Source of the DNA: an uncultured Pseudomonas sp.
GTDB lineage: Bacteria > Pseudomonadota > Gammaproteobacteria > Pseudomonadales > Pseudomonadaceae
Assembly: GCF_943846705.1 (NCBI RefSeq)
Contig: NZ_OX044366.1
Span: 2,728,001 to 2,792,000 of the forward strand
Length of the DNA: 64,000 bases
Direction of reading: 5' to 3'
The notes below the pieces were generated by a model, which worked only from the letters and a program-made list of their open reading frames with translations, did no database searches and was not told the origin of the DNA. The position numbers and the translations under genes were made by a program. Below, piece after piece: positions 32,131 through 40,905 of this stretch. The first letter of the stretch is position 1, and each line of letters starts with the position of its first letter.

Positions 32131-35127
32131 TTAGATCTGCGGTTTGGCCGCTTCTTTATCCTGCTTATCAGCGTCTACTTCAGTTTCTGCCGGCGTTTCG
32201 CTCGCTGCTTCAGCAGTGGCTTCAGCAGCAGGTTCTACTGGAGTACTGGCGGAAGCTTCGGCCGCTTCACGTGCCAGACGCTCGGCTTCACGCTTACGAC
32301 GACGCACTTCACGCGGATCGTTAGGCGCGCGACCGCCGCTGCTGACGACTACCGCAGGTTCGGCTTCAGGAGTCACAACCTCGGCCGCCGGCTCTGGTGC
32401 AGCGACGGCGGCAGGCTCTTCAACAACAACCTCAACTGGCGCCTCAACCTCAACCTCAGCAGGTGTCGGTGTCGGTGTCGCTGCGCTTTCCTCGGCGGCT
32501 GGTGTCGGTGCTTCGCTGGCTTCGGCAATCGGGCTGCTTGGCGTTTCTACAACCGCTGTTTCTACAGTAGTTGTTTCAACAACAGCTTGCGGCGCTTCAT
32601 CGGCAACGACTTCGCGCGGCTGTTCTGGCTCGGCAACAACCGGTGCGGCCTCGGCTTCGGCTGCTACTGGGGCTACCTCGTTCGCGTCAGTGATAACGGC
32701 GGCGGTGACTGCTGCAACCACTGCTTTGTCGGCATCGGTTGCAGCTTCGGTGGTTTCTTCACTGCCTTCGATCGGGTTGCCGTTGGCATCGCTCTGGCGT
32801 TCGCGACGATTGCTGCGGCGACGCTGACCACGGGAGCGGCGACGTGGGCGATCACCGCCTTCGCTACCGTCCTGCTCATCATCCTGCTGTGCTTCTTCAG
32901 CATTCAGCACTTCTTCATCGGCCACAGCTGCAGCGGGAGCCTGTTCGGCGCGCGGCTTACGTTCTTCACGTGGTGGACGCGGCTGGCGCGGTTCACGTTG
33001 TGGGCGCTCAGCCTGGACTTCTTCGCTCGCGACAGCACTGTCGCCTTGTACGGCATCCAGTGGTTCACGCAGTTCGCGCGTCTGGCGCTCTTCACGTGGC
33101 TTGCGCTCACGTGTTTGACGCTCCTCGCGCGGTGGACGCGACTGACGGACTTCCTGTGGCTCGCGGACTTCTACGGCGTCACGTGGGCTGCGCTCCTCGC
33201 GAGGGGCGCGCTCTTCGCGCGGGGCACGTTCTTCACGGGCTGCACGTGGCTGGCGTTCTTCGCGGGGTGCGCGCTCCTCACGTGGGCCGCGCTCTTCGCG
33301 TGGCTTGCGATCTTCGTTGTTACGACCGCCACGGTTGCGGTTCTGCTGGCGACCATTGCGACGCTCATCGCTACGCTGTGGGCGTTCGCTGGTTTTTTTC
33401 TCAACTACAGCTGGCTTTTCTTCTTCCTTGCCGGCGAACAGGCTGACCAGCGACTTGACTAGGCCCTTGAACAGGCTCGGCTCAGCGGTTGCAACAGGCT
33501 GGGCGGCAACAGCTTCAACCGGGGTTGGCGCGGTGCGCTGTGGCGCGGTCTTGATGGCTGCTTCCTGGCGAACCAGGGTGCGAGTGGCAGCGGCCTGCTT
33601 CTCTTCTTCCACTTCAATGGTCGCCATTTCATAGCTGGATTGAGTGGATTGAGCTTCTGGGCTGTCGTCGCGGATGCGCGTGACTTCGAAGTGTGGGGTT
33701 TCCAGGTGATCGTTCGGGATGATCACGATGCGTGCACGGGTGCGCAGTTCGGTCTTGGTGATCGAGTTGCGTTTCTCGTTGAGCAGGAAGGCCGCGACGG
33801 TAATCGGCACTTGTGCACGAACTTCGGCGGTGCGGTCTTTCAGGGCTTCTTCTTCGATCAGGCGCAGAATCGCCAGCGACAGCGATTCGACGTCGCGGAT
33901 GATGCCTTGACCGTTGCAGCGTGGGCAGACGATGCCGCTGCTTTCGCCGAGCGATGGACGCAGGCGCTGACGCGACATTTCCAGCAGGCCGAAGCGCGAG
34001 ATGCGCCCGACTTGTACGCGGGCGCGGTCAGCTTCGAGGCTTTCACGAACTTTTTCTTCCACGGCGCGTTGGTTCTTCGCCGGGGTCATGTCGATAAAGT
34101 CGATAACGATCAGGCCACCGATGTCACGCAGACGCAGTTGGCGGGCGATTTCTTCGGCCGCTTCCAGGTTGGTCTGCAGGGCGGTTTCTTCGATGTCGCT
34201 GCCTTTGGTCGCACGCGCCGAGTTGATGTCAATGGACACCAGGGCTTCGGTTGGGTCGATGACGAGGGAGCCGCCGGATGGCAGCTTCACTTCGCGCTGG
34301 AAGGCGGTTTCGATCTGGCTTTCGATCTGGAAGCGGTTGAACAGCGGCACGCTGTCTTCGTACAGCTTGATCTTGCTGGCGTACTGCGGCATCACCTGAT
34401 TGATGAAGCTCAGGGCTTCCTGCTGCGCTTCGATGCTGTCGATCAGCACTTCGCCGATGTCCTGGCGCAAGTAGTCGCGGATGGCGCGGATGATCACGTT
34501 GCTTTCCTGATAAATCAGGAAAGGCGCAGCGCGATCCAGTGAGGCTTCTTTGATGGCGGTCCAGAGTTGCAGCAGGTAGTCGAGGTCCCACTGCATTTCT
34601 TCACTGCTACGGCCCAGGCCGGCAGTGCGCACGATCAGGCCCATGTCGCTTGGGGCAACCAGGCCGTTGAGCGCTTCACGCAGTTCGTTACGCTCTTCGC
34701 CTTCAATGCGGCGCGAGATACCACCGGCGCGCGGGTTATTTGGCATCAGTACCAAGTAACGGCCGGCGAGGCTGATAAAGGTGGTCAGGGCTGCGCCCTT
34801 GTTGCCACGCTCTTCTTTCTCGACCTGAACGATGACTTCCTGACCTTCCTTGAGCACGTCTTTGATATTGACGCGGCCTTCTGGGGCCTTGCTGAAGTAT
34901 TCGCGGGAGATTTCTTTGAGGGGGAGAAAGCCGTGACGCTCAGAGCCGAAGTCAACGAAAGCGGCTTCGAGGCTGGGTTCTACGCGGGTGATTTTGCCTT
35001 TGTAGATGTTGGATTTTTTCTGCTCGCGGGCACCGGACTCGATGTCCAGGTCGTAGAGTTTTTGCCCATCTACTAGGGCGACACGCAGCTCTTCAGGTTG
35101 AGTTGCGTTAATCAGCATTCTTTTCAT
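32131..35127 (-). CDS. rne: RNase E, degradosome endoribonuclease
   Basis: Essential endonuclease for mRNA decay and rRNA/tRNA maturation. It has 998 residues from MKRMLINATQ. The catalytic half has the S1 domain (about 35-120), DNase-like domain with metal ligands Asp300 (SIDINS) and Asp343 (VIDFID), and the Zn-link CPRC (Cys401, Cys404). The C-terminal half from about 520 is disordered: arginine-rich patches, REER repeats, an acidic Ala/Glu/Pro/Val stretch and an NDPREVRRRKRE motif near the end, all typical of Pseudomonas RNase E scaffolds. The start gives the usual N-terminus; a longer reading adds 15 residues. A long structured leader lies upstream. Confidence 0.97.
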   Translation of the reverse strand: MKRMLINATQPEELRVALVDGQKLYDLDIESGAREQKKSNIYKGKITRVEPSLEAAFVDFGSERHGFLPLKEISREYFSKAPEGRVNIKDVLKEGQEVIVQVEKEERGNKGAALTTFISLAGRYLVLMPNNPRAGGISRRIEGEERNELREALNGLVAPSDMGLIVRTAGLGRSSEEMQWDLDYLLQLWTAIKEASLDRAAPFLIYQESNVIIRAIRDYLRQDIGEVLIDSIEAQQEALSFINQVMPQYASKIKLYEDSVPLFNRFQIESQIETAFQREVKLPSGGSLVIDPTEALVSIDINSARATKGSDIEETALQTNLEAAEEIARQLRLRDIGGLIVIDFIDMTPAKNQRAVEEKVRESLEADRARVQVGRISRFGLLEMSRQRLRPSLGESSGIVCPRCNGQGIIRDVESLSLAILRLIEEEALKDRTAEVRAQVPITVAAFLLNEKRNSITKTELRTRARIVIIPNDHLETPHFEVTRIRDDSPEAQSTQSSYEMATIEVEEEKQAAATRTLVRQEAAIKTAPQRTAPTPVEAVAAQPVATAEPSLFKGLVKSLVSLFAGKEEEKPAVVEKKTSERPQRSDERRNGRQQNRNRGGRNNEDRKPREERGPREERAPREERQPRAAREERAPREERAPREERSPRDAVEVREPQEVRQSRPPREERQTRERKPREERQTRELREPLDAVQGDSAVASEEVQAERPQREPRQPRPPREERKPRAEQAPAAAVADEEVLNAEEAQQDDEQDGSEGGDRPRRRSRGQRRRSNRRERQSDANGNPIEGSEETTEAATDADKAVVAAVTAAVITDANEVAPVAAEAEAAPVVAEPEQPREVVADEAPQAVVETTTVETAVVETPSSPIAEASEAPTPAAEESAATPTPTPAEVEVEAPVEVVVEEPAAVAAPEPAAEVVTPEAEPAVVVSSGGRAPNDPREVRRRKREAERLAREAAEASASTPVEPAAEATAEAASETPAETEVDADKQDKEAAKPQI
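33095..33310 (-). repeat. Tandem REER-coding repeats in rne
   Basis: This stretch encodes many copies of the motif PREER, spaced five to six residues apart (for example GPREERAPREERQ) in the scaffold half of RNase E. The DNA shows matching imperfect short repeats of about 18 bp built on the unit CGCTCTTCGCG on the plus strand. Confidence 0.85.
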
Positions 35128-35707
35128 GTAATACCGTCGGTTTCCGGTGCTGGCGGAAGCGGCGTTCGGCACACACGACTTCAGGGGTCGGTGTTAGGTG
35201 CGTCAGGAACGGTCGTAAAACGTTCCAGTGTCTAGCGGCTATCAGCCTGTTGTGCTGGGCCGCGACGGACGTCTCCTGCTCGCTGTAACTAACAGAAAGC
35301 ACTAAGTCAGGAGGAGGAATCAGCTGTTGGTAGCGGACGAGATAAAGCGTCTTGGTAAAGCGAGCTGCTACGCGGACCAACAGTTGTACATCTCCACCCT
35401 ACACGTATCGCTGAAACTCGGGTGCCGCTCGCGAAAATCCGCAGCGGGTTAACTATTATTGCAACCGTCCAAAGGGGCAGGTTGCGCATCATGGCTTAAA
35501 GGCTTTGTTTCCGAGTTATTCAAAGCCTAAGTGGCTGTCTTTCAATCGAATAACCCGTTGGACGGCCTTGCGTCCCAAATGAGCTGCATTGGTTGGGGAT
35601 GGCAATTTTGACGAGCATCCGCAAACCAGGCCACTTTTGGCGGCGTCCCCGACTATAGCAGCAATGATTAAGTGCTTCAATTCCATAAAAATTGTTATGA
35701 TTGCGCG
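35128..35707 (-). promoter_or_regulatory. Long rne leader / rne-rluC intergenic region
   Basis: The 580 bp between the divergent rne and rluC genes hold no credible gene. Several inverted repeats fit a structured rne 5' leader: stem 35206-35211/35221-35226 (GGAACG/CGTTCC); a closing stem 35324-35331/35376-35383 (CTGTTGGT/ACCAACAG) around inner hairpin 35336-35339/35348-35351; 35461-35466/35480-35485; and 35500-35507/35521-35528. RNase E autoregulates through its leader in enterics; a similar role here is inferred. The rluC promoter must lie in the right-hand part. Confidence 0.5.
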
Positions 35708-36664
35708 ATGACAAATCCTTCCCCTCCAACCTCCGGCGTCCAGCTGCTCGAGGTTGCGCCGGAACTTGCCGGCCAACGCATTGATAACTTCCTCCGCACG
35801 CAGTTGAAAGGTGTGCCCAAGACTTTGATTTACCGGATTTTGCGTAAGGGCGAAGTGCGCGTGAATAAAGGTCGGATCAAGCCCGAGTACAAGCTGCAGG
35901 CTGGCGACATCATTCGCGTGCCGCCACTGCGTTTGGCTGAGCGTGATGAGCCTGAGCCGCTGGCGCAGGGGCTGTTGCAGCGCCTTGAAGCGGCGATTGT
36001 TTATGAAGACAAGGCGCTTATCGTACTCAACAAGCCGGCGGGTATCGCTGTGCACGGCGGCAGTGGGCTGAATTACGGTGTGATCGAAGCTTTTCGTCAG
36101 CTGCGCCCGGATGCCAAGGATATTGAGTTGGTTCACCGCCTGGATCGCGACACTTCGGGCCTGTTGATGATTGCCAAAAAGCGCAGCATGTTGCGCCATT
36201 TGCATGAGGCCCTGCGTGGCGATGGCGTGGATAAGCGCTATATGGCGTTGGTGCGCGGCCATTGGGCGACCGCGAAGAAGCAAGTCAATGCGCCGCTACT
36301 TAAAAGCAACCTGCGCTCCGGTGAGCGCATGGTTGAAGTGAATCCTGAGGGCAAGGAGGCGCTGACTATGTTCCGTGTGCTGCGCCGCTTTGGTGAGTTT
36401 GCCACGCTGGTCGAGGCGCGGCCGATCACTGGGCGTACTCATCAGATTCGCGTGCATGCGCAGCATGGCGGGCATTGCATTGCCGGTGATGGCAAGTACG
36501 GCGATGATGATTTCACCAAGGAAATTCGTGCTTTGGGTGGCAAGCGTCTGTTTTTGCATGCGTATGAGCTAATTGTGCCTTTGCCTGAGGGTGGCAAGCT
36601 CAAGTTGGAGGCTCCGGTCGATGATATGTGGGAGCGGACTGTGGAGCGGCTGCTGAGTGAGTGA
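35708..36664 (+). CDS. rluC: RluC, 23S rRNA pseudouridine synthase (955/2504/2580)
   Basis: RluC makes three pseudouridines in 23S rRNA. It has 318 residues: an S4 RNA-binding domain (about 15-80, QRIDNFLRTQLKGVPKTLIYRILRKGEVRVNKGR) and the RluA-type catalytic domain with HRLDRDTSG, which holds the catalytic Asp. The ATG at 35708 follows a weak ribosome site and gives the common N-terminus. It overlaps the HAD gene by 8 bp. Confidence 0.95.
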   Translation: MTNPSPPTSGVQLLEVAPELAGQRIDNFLRTQLKGVPKTLIYRILRKGEVRVNKGRIKPEYKLQAGDIIRVPPLRLAERDEPEPLAQGLLQRLEAAIVYEDKALIVLNKPAGIAVHGGSGLNYGVIEAFRQLRPDAKDIELVHRLDRDTSGLLMIAKKRSMLRHLHEALRGDGVDKRYMALVRGHWATAKKQVNAPLLKSNLRSGERMVEVNPEGKEALTMFRVLRRFGEFATLVEARPITGRTHQIRVHAQHGGHCIAGDGKYGDDDFTKEIRALGGKRLFLHAYELIVPLPEGGKLKLEAPVDDMWERTVERLLSE

Positions 36665-37352
36665 TTATCAGCTGCTAATCTTCGATTGGGATGGCACGTT
36701 GGTTGACTCCATCAGTCGAATTGTTTTGGCTATGCACCTGGCGGCGGATGCGTGTGAGTTGCCGCGCTGCACGGATGATCAGGTGCGGGGCATTATCGGG
36801 CTGGGGTTGCCTGAGGCCATTCGTTGTCTCTACCCTGAAATGCAAAGTGCGGCCTTGGGGCAACTCTTGCGCAAGAGCTACAGCGAGAATTATCTGGCCT
36901 TGGAGTCTGAGCCGTCGCCCTTGTTTCATGGTGTGGCGGAGGGGTTGGAGGCGTTTCGTGCACAAGGCTATCGCTTGGCGGTGGCCACCGGCAAAGGTCG
37001 GCATGGTTTGCAGCGAGTGCTGGCTGATCGTGGCTGGTTGGATTATTTCGACTACAGCCGCTGCGCCGATGAGACGGCGAGCAAGCCTGATCCATTGATG
37101 CTGCATGAAATCCTTGCGCAAAGCGGTGTGGCTGCCAGGCAAGCGTTGATGGTGGGGGACTCGTCTTTTGATCTGTTGATGGCGCAGCATGCTGGCATGG
37201 ATTGTGTGGCGGTCGGCTATGGTGCGCAGCCCTTGCTGGCGCTGCGTGAGTGTCAGCCAACCCTGGCAATAGAATGTTTTACCGAGTTGCGCGCCTGGCT
37301 GGGTCGGCGTGCGTCTAATCAGTCAGTTGAGGTGGTGTTGCATGGCAGATGA
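36657..37352 (+). CDS. HAD-superfamily phosphatase, phosphoglycolate phosphatase-like
   Basis: A 231-residue HAD-IA hydrolase. Motif I is FDWDGTLVDS, with Asp10 as nucleophile and Asp12 as acid/base; VATGKGRHG holds motif II, KPDPLM motif III and GDSSFDLLMAQHAG motif IV. A helical cap lies at about 18-85. It is close to Gph but the true substrate is unknown. GTG start inside rluC, with its end 11 bp beyond the start of the next gene, so the three genes form one operon. Confidence 0.9.
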   Translation: MSDYQLLIFDWDGTLVDSISRIVLAMHLAADACELPRCTDDQVRGIIGLGLPEAIRCLYPEMQSAALGQLLRKSYSENYLALESEPSPLFHGVAEGLEAFRAQGYRLAVATGKGRHGLQRVLADRGWLDYFDYSRCADETASKPDPLMLHEILAQSGVAARQALMVGDSSFDLLMAQHAGMDCVAVGYGAQPLLALRECQPTLAIECFTELRAWLGRRASNQSVEVVLHGR

Positions 37353-38319
37353 ATGGAAGGCGTCGGCCGCGGCTGATGATGACGGGAAAAGCTGGAAGCT
37401 TCTGGAGAAAACCCTGCTGGCTGGCGTGCAGGAGCAGCGCCGGTCTCGGCGTTGGGGGATTTTCTTCAAATTACTGACATTTATTTATATCTTTGCGGCG
37501 CTGGCGCTGTTCTCGCCAATGTTGGCGATGAAGAAGGGTGCGGCTGCCGGTAGTCATACCGCGATGGTTGAGGTGCGCGGGATGATTGCGGATCAGGAGT
37601 CGGCCAGTGCTGACAATATTGTCAGCAGTCTGCGTGCAGCGTTTGAAGATGCCAACACCAGGGGTGTGGTGCTGCGCATCAATAGTCCGGGCGGTAGTCC
37701 GGTGCAGTCAGGTTATATCTATGACGAGATTCGCCGTCTGCGGGCTGAGTATCCGGCGATCAAGTTGTATGCAGTAATCACTGATCTCGGCGCTTCGGGT
37801 GCTTATTACATCGCCAGTGCAGCCGATGAGATTTATGCCGATAAGGCCAGCTTGGTGGGCTCTATCGGTGTGACTGCGGCCACCTTTGGTTTTGTTGGGG
37901 TGATGGAGAAGCTGGGGGTTGATCGTCGGGTGTATACCTCTGGTGAGCACAAGGCTTTTCTTGACCCGTTCCAGCCGCAGAAAGCTGAAGAAACCAAGTT
38001 TTGGCAGGGTGTGCTGGAAACCACCCATCGTCAGTTTATTGCCAGTGTTAAGCAGGGGCGTGGCGAGCGTTTGAAGGATGATGAGCATCCAGAATTGTTC
38101 TCTGGCCTGGTGTGGTCGGGCGAGCAGGCGCTGCAGTTGGGTTTGGTTGATGCGCTGGGTAATACCAGTTATGTGGCGCGTGAAGTGATCGGTGAGAAAG
38201 AGATCGTCGACTTCACGGTGCAGGAATCGCCTCTGGATCGCTTCACGAAAACCCTGGGGGCCAGCATTGCTGAGCGTATTGCCCTGTGGATGGGTTTCCA
38301 GGGGCCAGCGCTGCGCTAG
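37342..38319 (+). CDS. sppA: SppA-type signal peptide peptidase (family S49)
   Basis: A membrane-bound serine protease that degrades cleaved signal peptides. It has 325 residues, the short single-domain form. One helix at about 38-60 (IFFKLLTFIYIFAALALFSPM) anchors it. The Ser-Lys dyad is Ser152 (LGASGAYYIA) and Lys204 (SGEHKAFLDPF), 52 residues apart as in Bacillus SppA. RINSPGGSP is the family motif. The ATG at 37342 has a GAGGTGG site upstream and overlaps the HAD gene end by 11 bp. Confidence 0.93.
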   Translation: MADEWKASAAADDDGKSWKLLEKTLLAGVQEQRRSRRWGIFFKLLTFIYIFAALALFSPMLAMKKGAAAGSHTAMVEVRGMIADQESASADNIVSSLRAAFEDANTRGVVLRINSPGGSPVQSGYIYDEIRRLRAEYPAIKLYAVITDLGASGAYYIASAADEIYADKASLVGSIGVTAATFGFVGVMEKLGVDRRVYTSGEHKAFLDPFQPQKAEETKFWQGVLETTHRQFIASVKQGRGERLKDDEHPELFSGLVWSGEQALQLGLVDALGNTSYVAREVIGEKEIVDFTVQESPLDRFTKTLGASIAERIALWMGFQGPALR

Positions 38320-38333
38320 CGTGTGATGTGGTT

Positions 38334-38364
38334 GCAAAAAGCCCGGTCACTTGATCGGGCTTTT
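38334..38364. terminator. Bidirectional terminator between sppA and maf
   Basis: A stem of at least 9 bp (AAAAGCCCG / CGGGCTTTT) extended by GC-A pairs with one bulge, between convergent genes. Confidence 0.85.
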
Positions 38365-38367
38365 GCG

Positions 38368-38946
38368 TTACGGGATCTCGATGCCGCTGGCGTGCAGCAT
38401 GTCCACCAGACGAATCAGGGGGAGGCCGATCAGGCTGTTGCTGTCGCTGCCTTCTGTGCTGCGAAACAGGCTGATGCCCAAGCCTTCTGCTTTGAAGCTG
38501 CCGGCGCAGTCGAAGGGTTGTTCGGTTGTCAGGTAGCGCATGATTTGCGCCTCACTGAGTGGGCGAAAATGTACGGTGAAGGGTACGCAGTCGGTTTGCT
38601 GTTGCCTGCTGGCGCTATTGAGGAGTGTGAGTCCGGTCAGGAAGGTCACGCTGTTGCCGCTGGCGGCCAGTAACTGCTCGCGAGCGCGCTCCAGGGTGTG
38701 GGGCTTGCCGAGGATCCGTGTGTCAAGCACGGCGACCTGGTCCGAGCCGATGATCAGGTGTTGTGGGTGAGTTGCGCTCAGTGCTTGGGCTTTTTCCTGG
38801 GATAGTCGGCGTACTAAGGTTTCTGCGTCCTCATCGGTGTGTCTTGCTTCGTCGATGCTCGGGGCGCTCCAAGTGAACGGTAAGCGCAGGCGAGTGAGGA
38901 GTTCGCGGCGGTAAGGCGAGCTTGAGGCAAGCACCAAAGGCAGCAC
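38368..38946 (-). CDS. Maf/YceF nucleotide pyrophosphatase (7-methyl-GTP type)
   Basis: A Maf-family pyrophosphatase of 192 residues that removes modified nucleotides. The family opening LVLASSSPYRRELL is followed by DEARHTDEDAETLVRRLSQEKA, IIGSDQVAVLD (catalytic Asp) and CAGSFKAEGLGISLF. The lack of the dTTP/UTP-type residues and the place beside yceD-rpmF point to the YceF (m7GTP) subfamily. GTG start at 38946 with AAGGA 8 bases upstream, chosen over longer readings. Divergent from yceD. Confidence 0.9.
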   Translation of the reverse strand: MLPLVLASSSPYRRELLTRLRLPFTWSAPSIDEARHTDEDAETLVRRLSQEKAQALSATHPQHLIIGSDQVAVLDTRILGKPHTLERAREQLLAASGNSVTFLTGLTLLNSASRQQQTDCVPFTVHFRPLSEAQIMRYLTTEQPFDCAGSFKAEGLGISLFRSTEGSDSNSLIGLPLIRLVDMLHASGIEIP

Positions 38947-39063
38947 GGTGATTTCCTTTGTAGGGGTTGTCTGGAGGGTAGTGATTCTATCCGTCACCTC
39001 AAATGCTGGACAGGCCGAATTTCCTTTGACAGGGCTGGGTTGCATCCCTAGAATGCGCCGCCT

Positions 39064-39591
39064 ATGTCAAATGACCCGATTCCACCTCACGTTGATCCGC
39101 GCAAATTAGCCGATCGCAGCGCTACCCTTGAAGGTAAGCTGCAACTTGCAGATTTGCAGCGTCTCTGCGGCCCGCTTGCCGATAACCAAGGCATGGTGCG
39201 TACGAAGTTCTCTTTCGAGCGCGACGAGCGCAACGCTGTAGTTTTTCACAGCGAGCTCGAGGTTGAAGTCAAGATGGTTTGCCAGCGTTGTTTAGAGCTG
39301 GTCACTTTACCGATCTACAGCGAGTGTGATTACGCTGTGGTGAAAGTAGGTGGGAATACCCAGTCAGTGCCGCAGGGCTATGACGTGATTGAGTTGGATG
39401 AAGACCCATTGGATCTGCTGGCGCTGGTTGAGGAGGAGCTTCTGCTTGCCTTGCCCATTGTCCCGGCTCATGACCCTAAAGATTGCCAGCAGCCGGCCGG
39501 CCTCGAAGAGCCCGAGTCGAGCGAGGACGAGGTAACGCGGTCCAACCCGTTCAGTGTATTGGCGCAGTTAAAGCGTGACCCAAACGTTTAG
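39064..39591 (+). CDS. yceD: YceD (DUF177), 23S rRNA accumulation protein
   Basis: A 175-residue protein of the YceD/DUF177 family, which is needed for normal 23S rRNA levels. The CQRCLELV motif (two cysteines) lies in the middle and the acidic LVEEELLLALPIVPAHD region near the C-terminus, as in the family. First gene of the yceD-rpmF-plsX-fab run, 13 bp before rpmF. Confidence 0.92.
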   Translation: MSNDPIPPHVDPRKLADRSATLEGKLQLADLQRLCGPLADNQGMVRTKFSFERDERNAVVFHSELEVEVKMVCQRCLELVTLPIYSECDYAVVKVGGNTQSVPQGYDVIELDEDPLDLLALVEEELLLALPIVPAHDPKDCQQPAGLEEPESSEDEVTRSNPFSVLAQLKRDPNV

Positions 39592-39604
39592 GAGTTAATT
39601 AGTT

Positions 39605-39787
39605 ATGGCTGTTCAGCAGAACAAAAAATCCCGTTCCGCCCGTGACATGCGTCGTTCGCACGATGCTCTCACTGCAAGCACCTTGTCGGTTGAGAAAACC
39701 ACCGGTGAAATGCACCTGCGTCACCACGTATCGCCAGAAGGCGTTTACCGTGGTCGTAAAGTGATCGACAAGGGCGCTGACGAGTAA
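39605..39787 (+). CDS. rpmF: Ribosomal protein L32
   Basis: A 60-residue basic protein beginning MAVQQNKKSRSARDMRRSHD, the L32 signature, and ending VSPEGVYRGRKVIDKGADE. No zinc-binding cysteines, typical of the Cys-free form. Good GGAG site. plsX follows after 3 bp. Confidence 0.98.
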   Translation: MAVQQNKKSRSARDMRRSHDALTASTLSVEKTTGEMHLRHHVSPEGVYRGRKVIDKGADE

Positions 39788-39790
39788 ATC

Positions 39791-40801
39791 TTGTCCGCTC
39801 CGATCATCGCGATTGATGCAATGGGTGGGGACTTCGGTCCCCACTGCATTGTTCCAGCTAGCATCTCTTGTCTGGCTGAAAACCCTTCGTTACACCTGGT
39901 CCTAGTTGGCCAATCCAGCCTTATTGAATCCTTGATTGCCCGCCATTCCGGTGTCGATCGTGCACGTCTGCGTGTTGAGCACGCCGATGAAGTCATTGGT
40001 ATGGCTGAGCAGCCTGCCCAGGCGCTGCGCGGTAAGCCTGGCTCATCGATGCGTATCAGTCTTGAGTTGGTTCGCGATGGTGTGGCGCAAGCCTGCGTCA
40101 GTGCCGGCAATACCGGGGCATTGATGGCGTTGTCGCGTTATGTGCTGAAAACCCTGCCCGGTATTGATCGTCCGGCGATGGTTGCGGCTGTCCCGACGCA
40201 GGCAGGTTTCTGTCATTTGCTCGATCTGGGGGCGAATGTCGACTGCAGTGCCGAGCATCTCTATCAATTTGCGGTGATGGGCTCGGTAACGGCTGAAGTG
40301 CTGGGTACTGCTCGCCCGCGTGTGGCGTTGCTGAATGTCGGCACAGAGGAGATTAAAGGTAATCAGCAGGTCAAGTTGGCTGCTGGCTTACTGCAGCAGG
40401 CGGATGGCTTGAATTACATCGGCTTTGTTGAGGGTGATGGGCTTTATCGGGGCGAGGCCGATGTGGTGGTGTGTGATGGTTTTGTCGGTAATGTGCTGCT
40501 CAAGTCCAGCGAAGGTCTGGCGTTGATGATTGGTGCACGGTTAGAGGCGCTGTTCAAATCCAGCCTGGCGGCGCGAGTGGTTGGGGTGTTGGCGTTGCCG
40601 CTGTTGCGGCGCTTGCGGGGTGAGTTGGCCCCTGCTAAGCACAATGGCGCCAGTCTGGTAGGGCTGCAAGGCATTGTGGTGAAGAGCCATGGCGCAGCCG
40701 GTCATGAGGGCTTTAAAAGTGCTATTCGCCGAGCGTTGCGGGAGATCGAAGAAAATCTGCCGCAACGATTGCAGGGGCGCTTAGGCGAGCACCTGCCTTA
40801 G
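39791..40801 (+). CDS. plsX: PlsX, phosphate acyltransferase
   Basis: PlsX makes acyl-phosphate from acyl-ACP for phospholipid synthesis. It has 336 residues. IAIDAMGGDFGPHCIVPA is the family N-terminus; SAGNTGALMALSRY and VVCDGFVGNVLLKSSEG are further signatures. It appears to start with TTG at 39791, only 3 bp after the rpmF stop, and so may depend on translational coupling. No fabH gene follows, unlike in E. coli. Confidence 0.95.
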   Translation: MSAPIIAIDAMGGDFGPHCIVPASISCLAENPSLHLVLVGQSSLIESLIARHSGVDRARLRVEHADEVIGMAEQPAQALRGKPGSSMRISLELVRDGVAQACVSAGNTGALMALSRYVLKTLPGIDRPAMVAAVPTQAGFCHLLDLGANVDCSAEHLYQFAVMGSVTAEVLGTARPRVALLNVGTEEIKGNQQVKLAAGLLQQADGLNYIGFVEGDGLYRGEADVVVCDGFVGNVLLKSSEGLALMIGARLEALFKSSLAARVVGVLALPLLRRLRGELAPAKHNGASLVGLQGIVVKSHGAAGHEGFKSAIRRALREIEENLPQRLQGRLGEHLP

Positions 40802-40905
40802 AATGTGACTGCAGCGGCCAGCCTGTCATCCAACTGTCAGTTTCTTGCGCTTGGCTAGGTTGAGCGCGTATTACCGACGATCACGATCATTAGGAACAGG
40901 TTCCC

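Noticed and set aside
33095..33310. Possible CRISPR-like repeats
   Set aside because: The repeats are in frame and code for REER motifs; there are no spacers of even length and no cas genes.
32095..33462. Open frame of 455 codons opposite the rne 3' half, with many Phe, Ala and Trp
   Set aside because: It is the complement of the Arg- and Glu-rich scaffold; the composition follows from the repeats and it overlaps the terminator.
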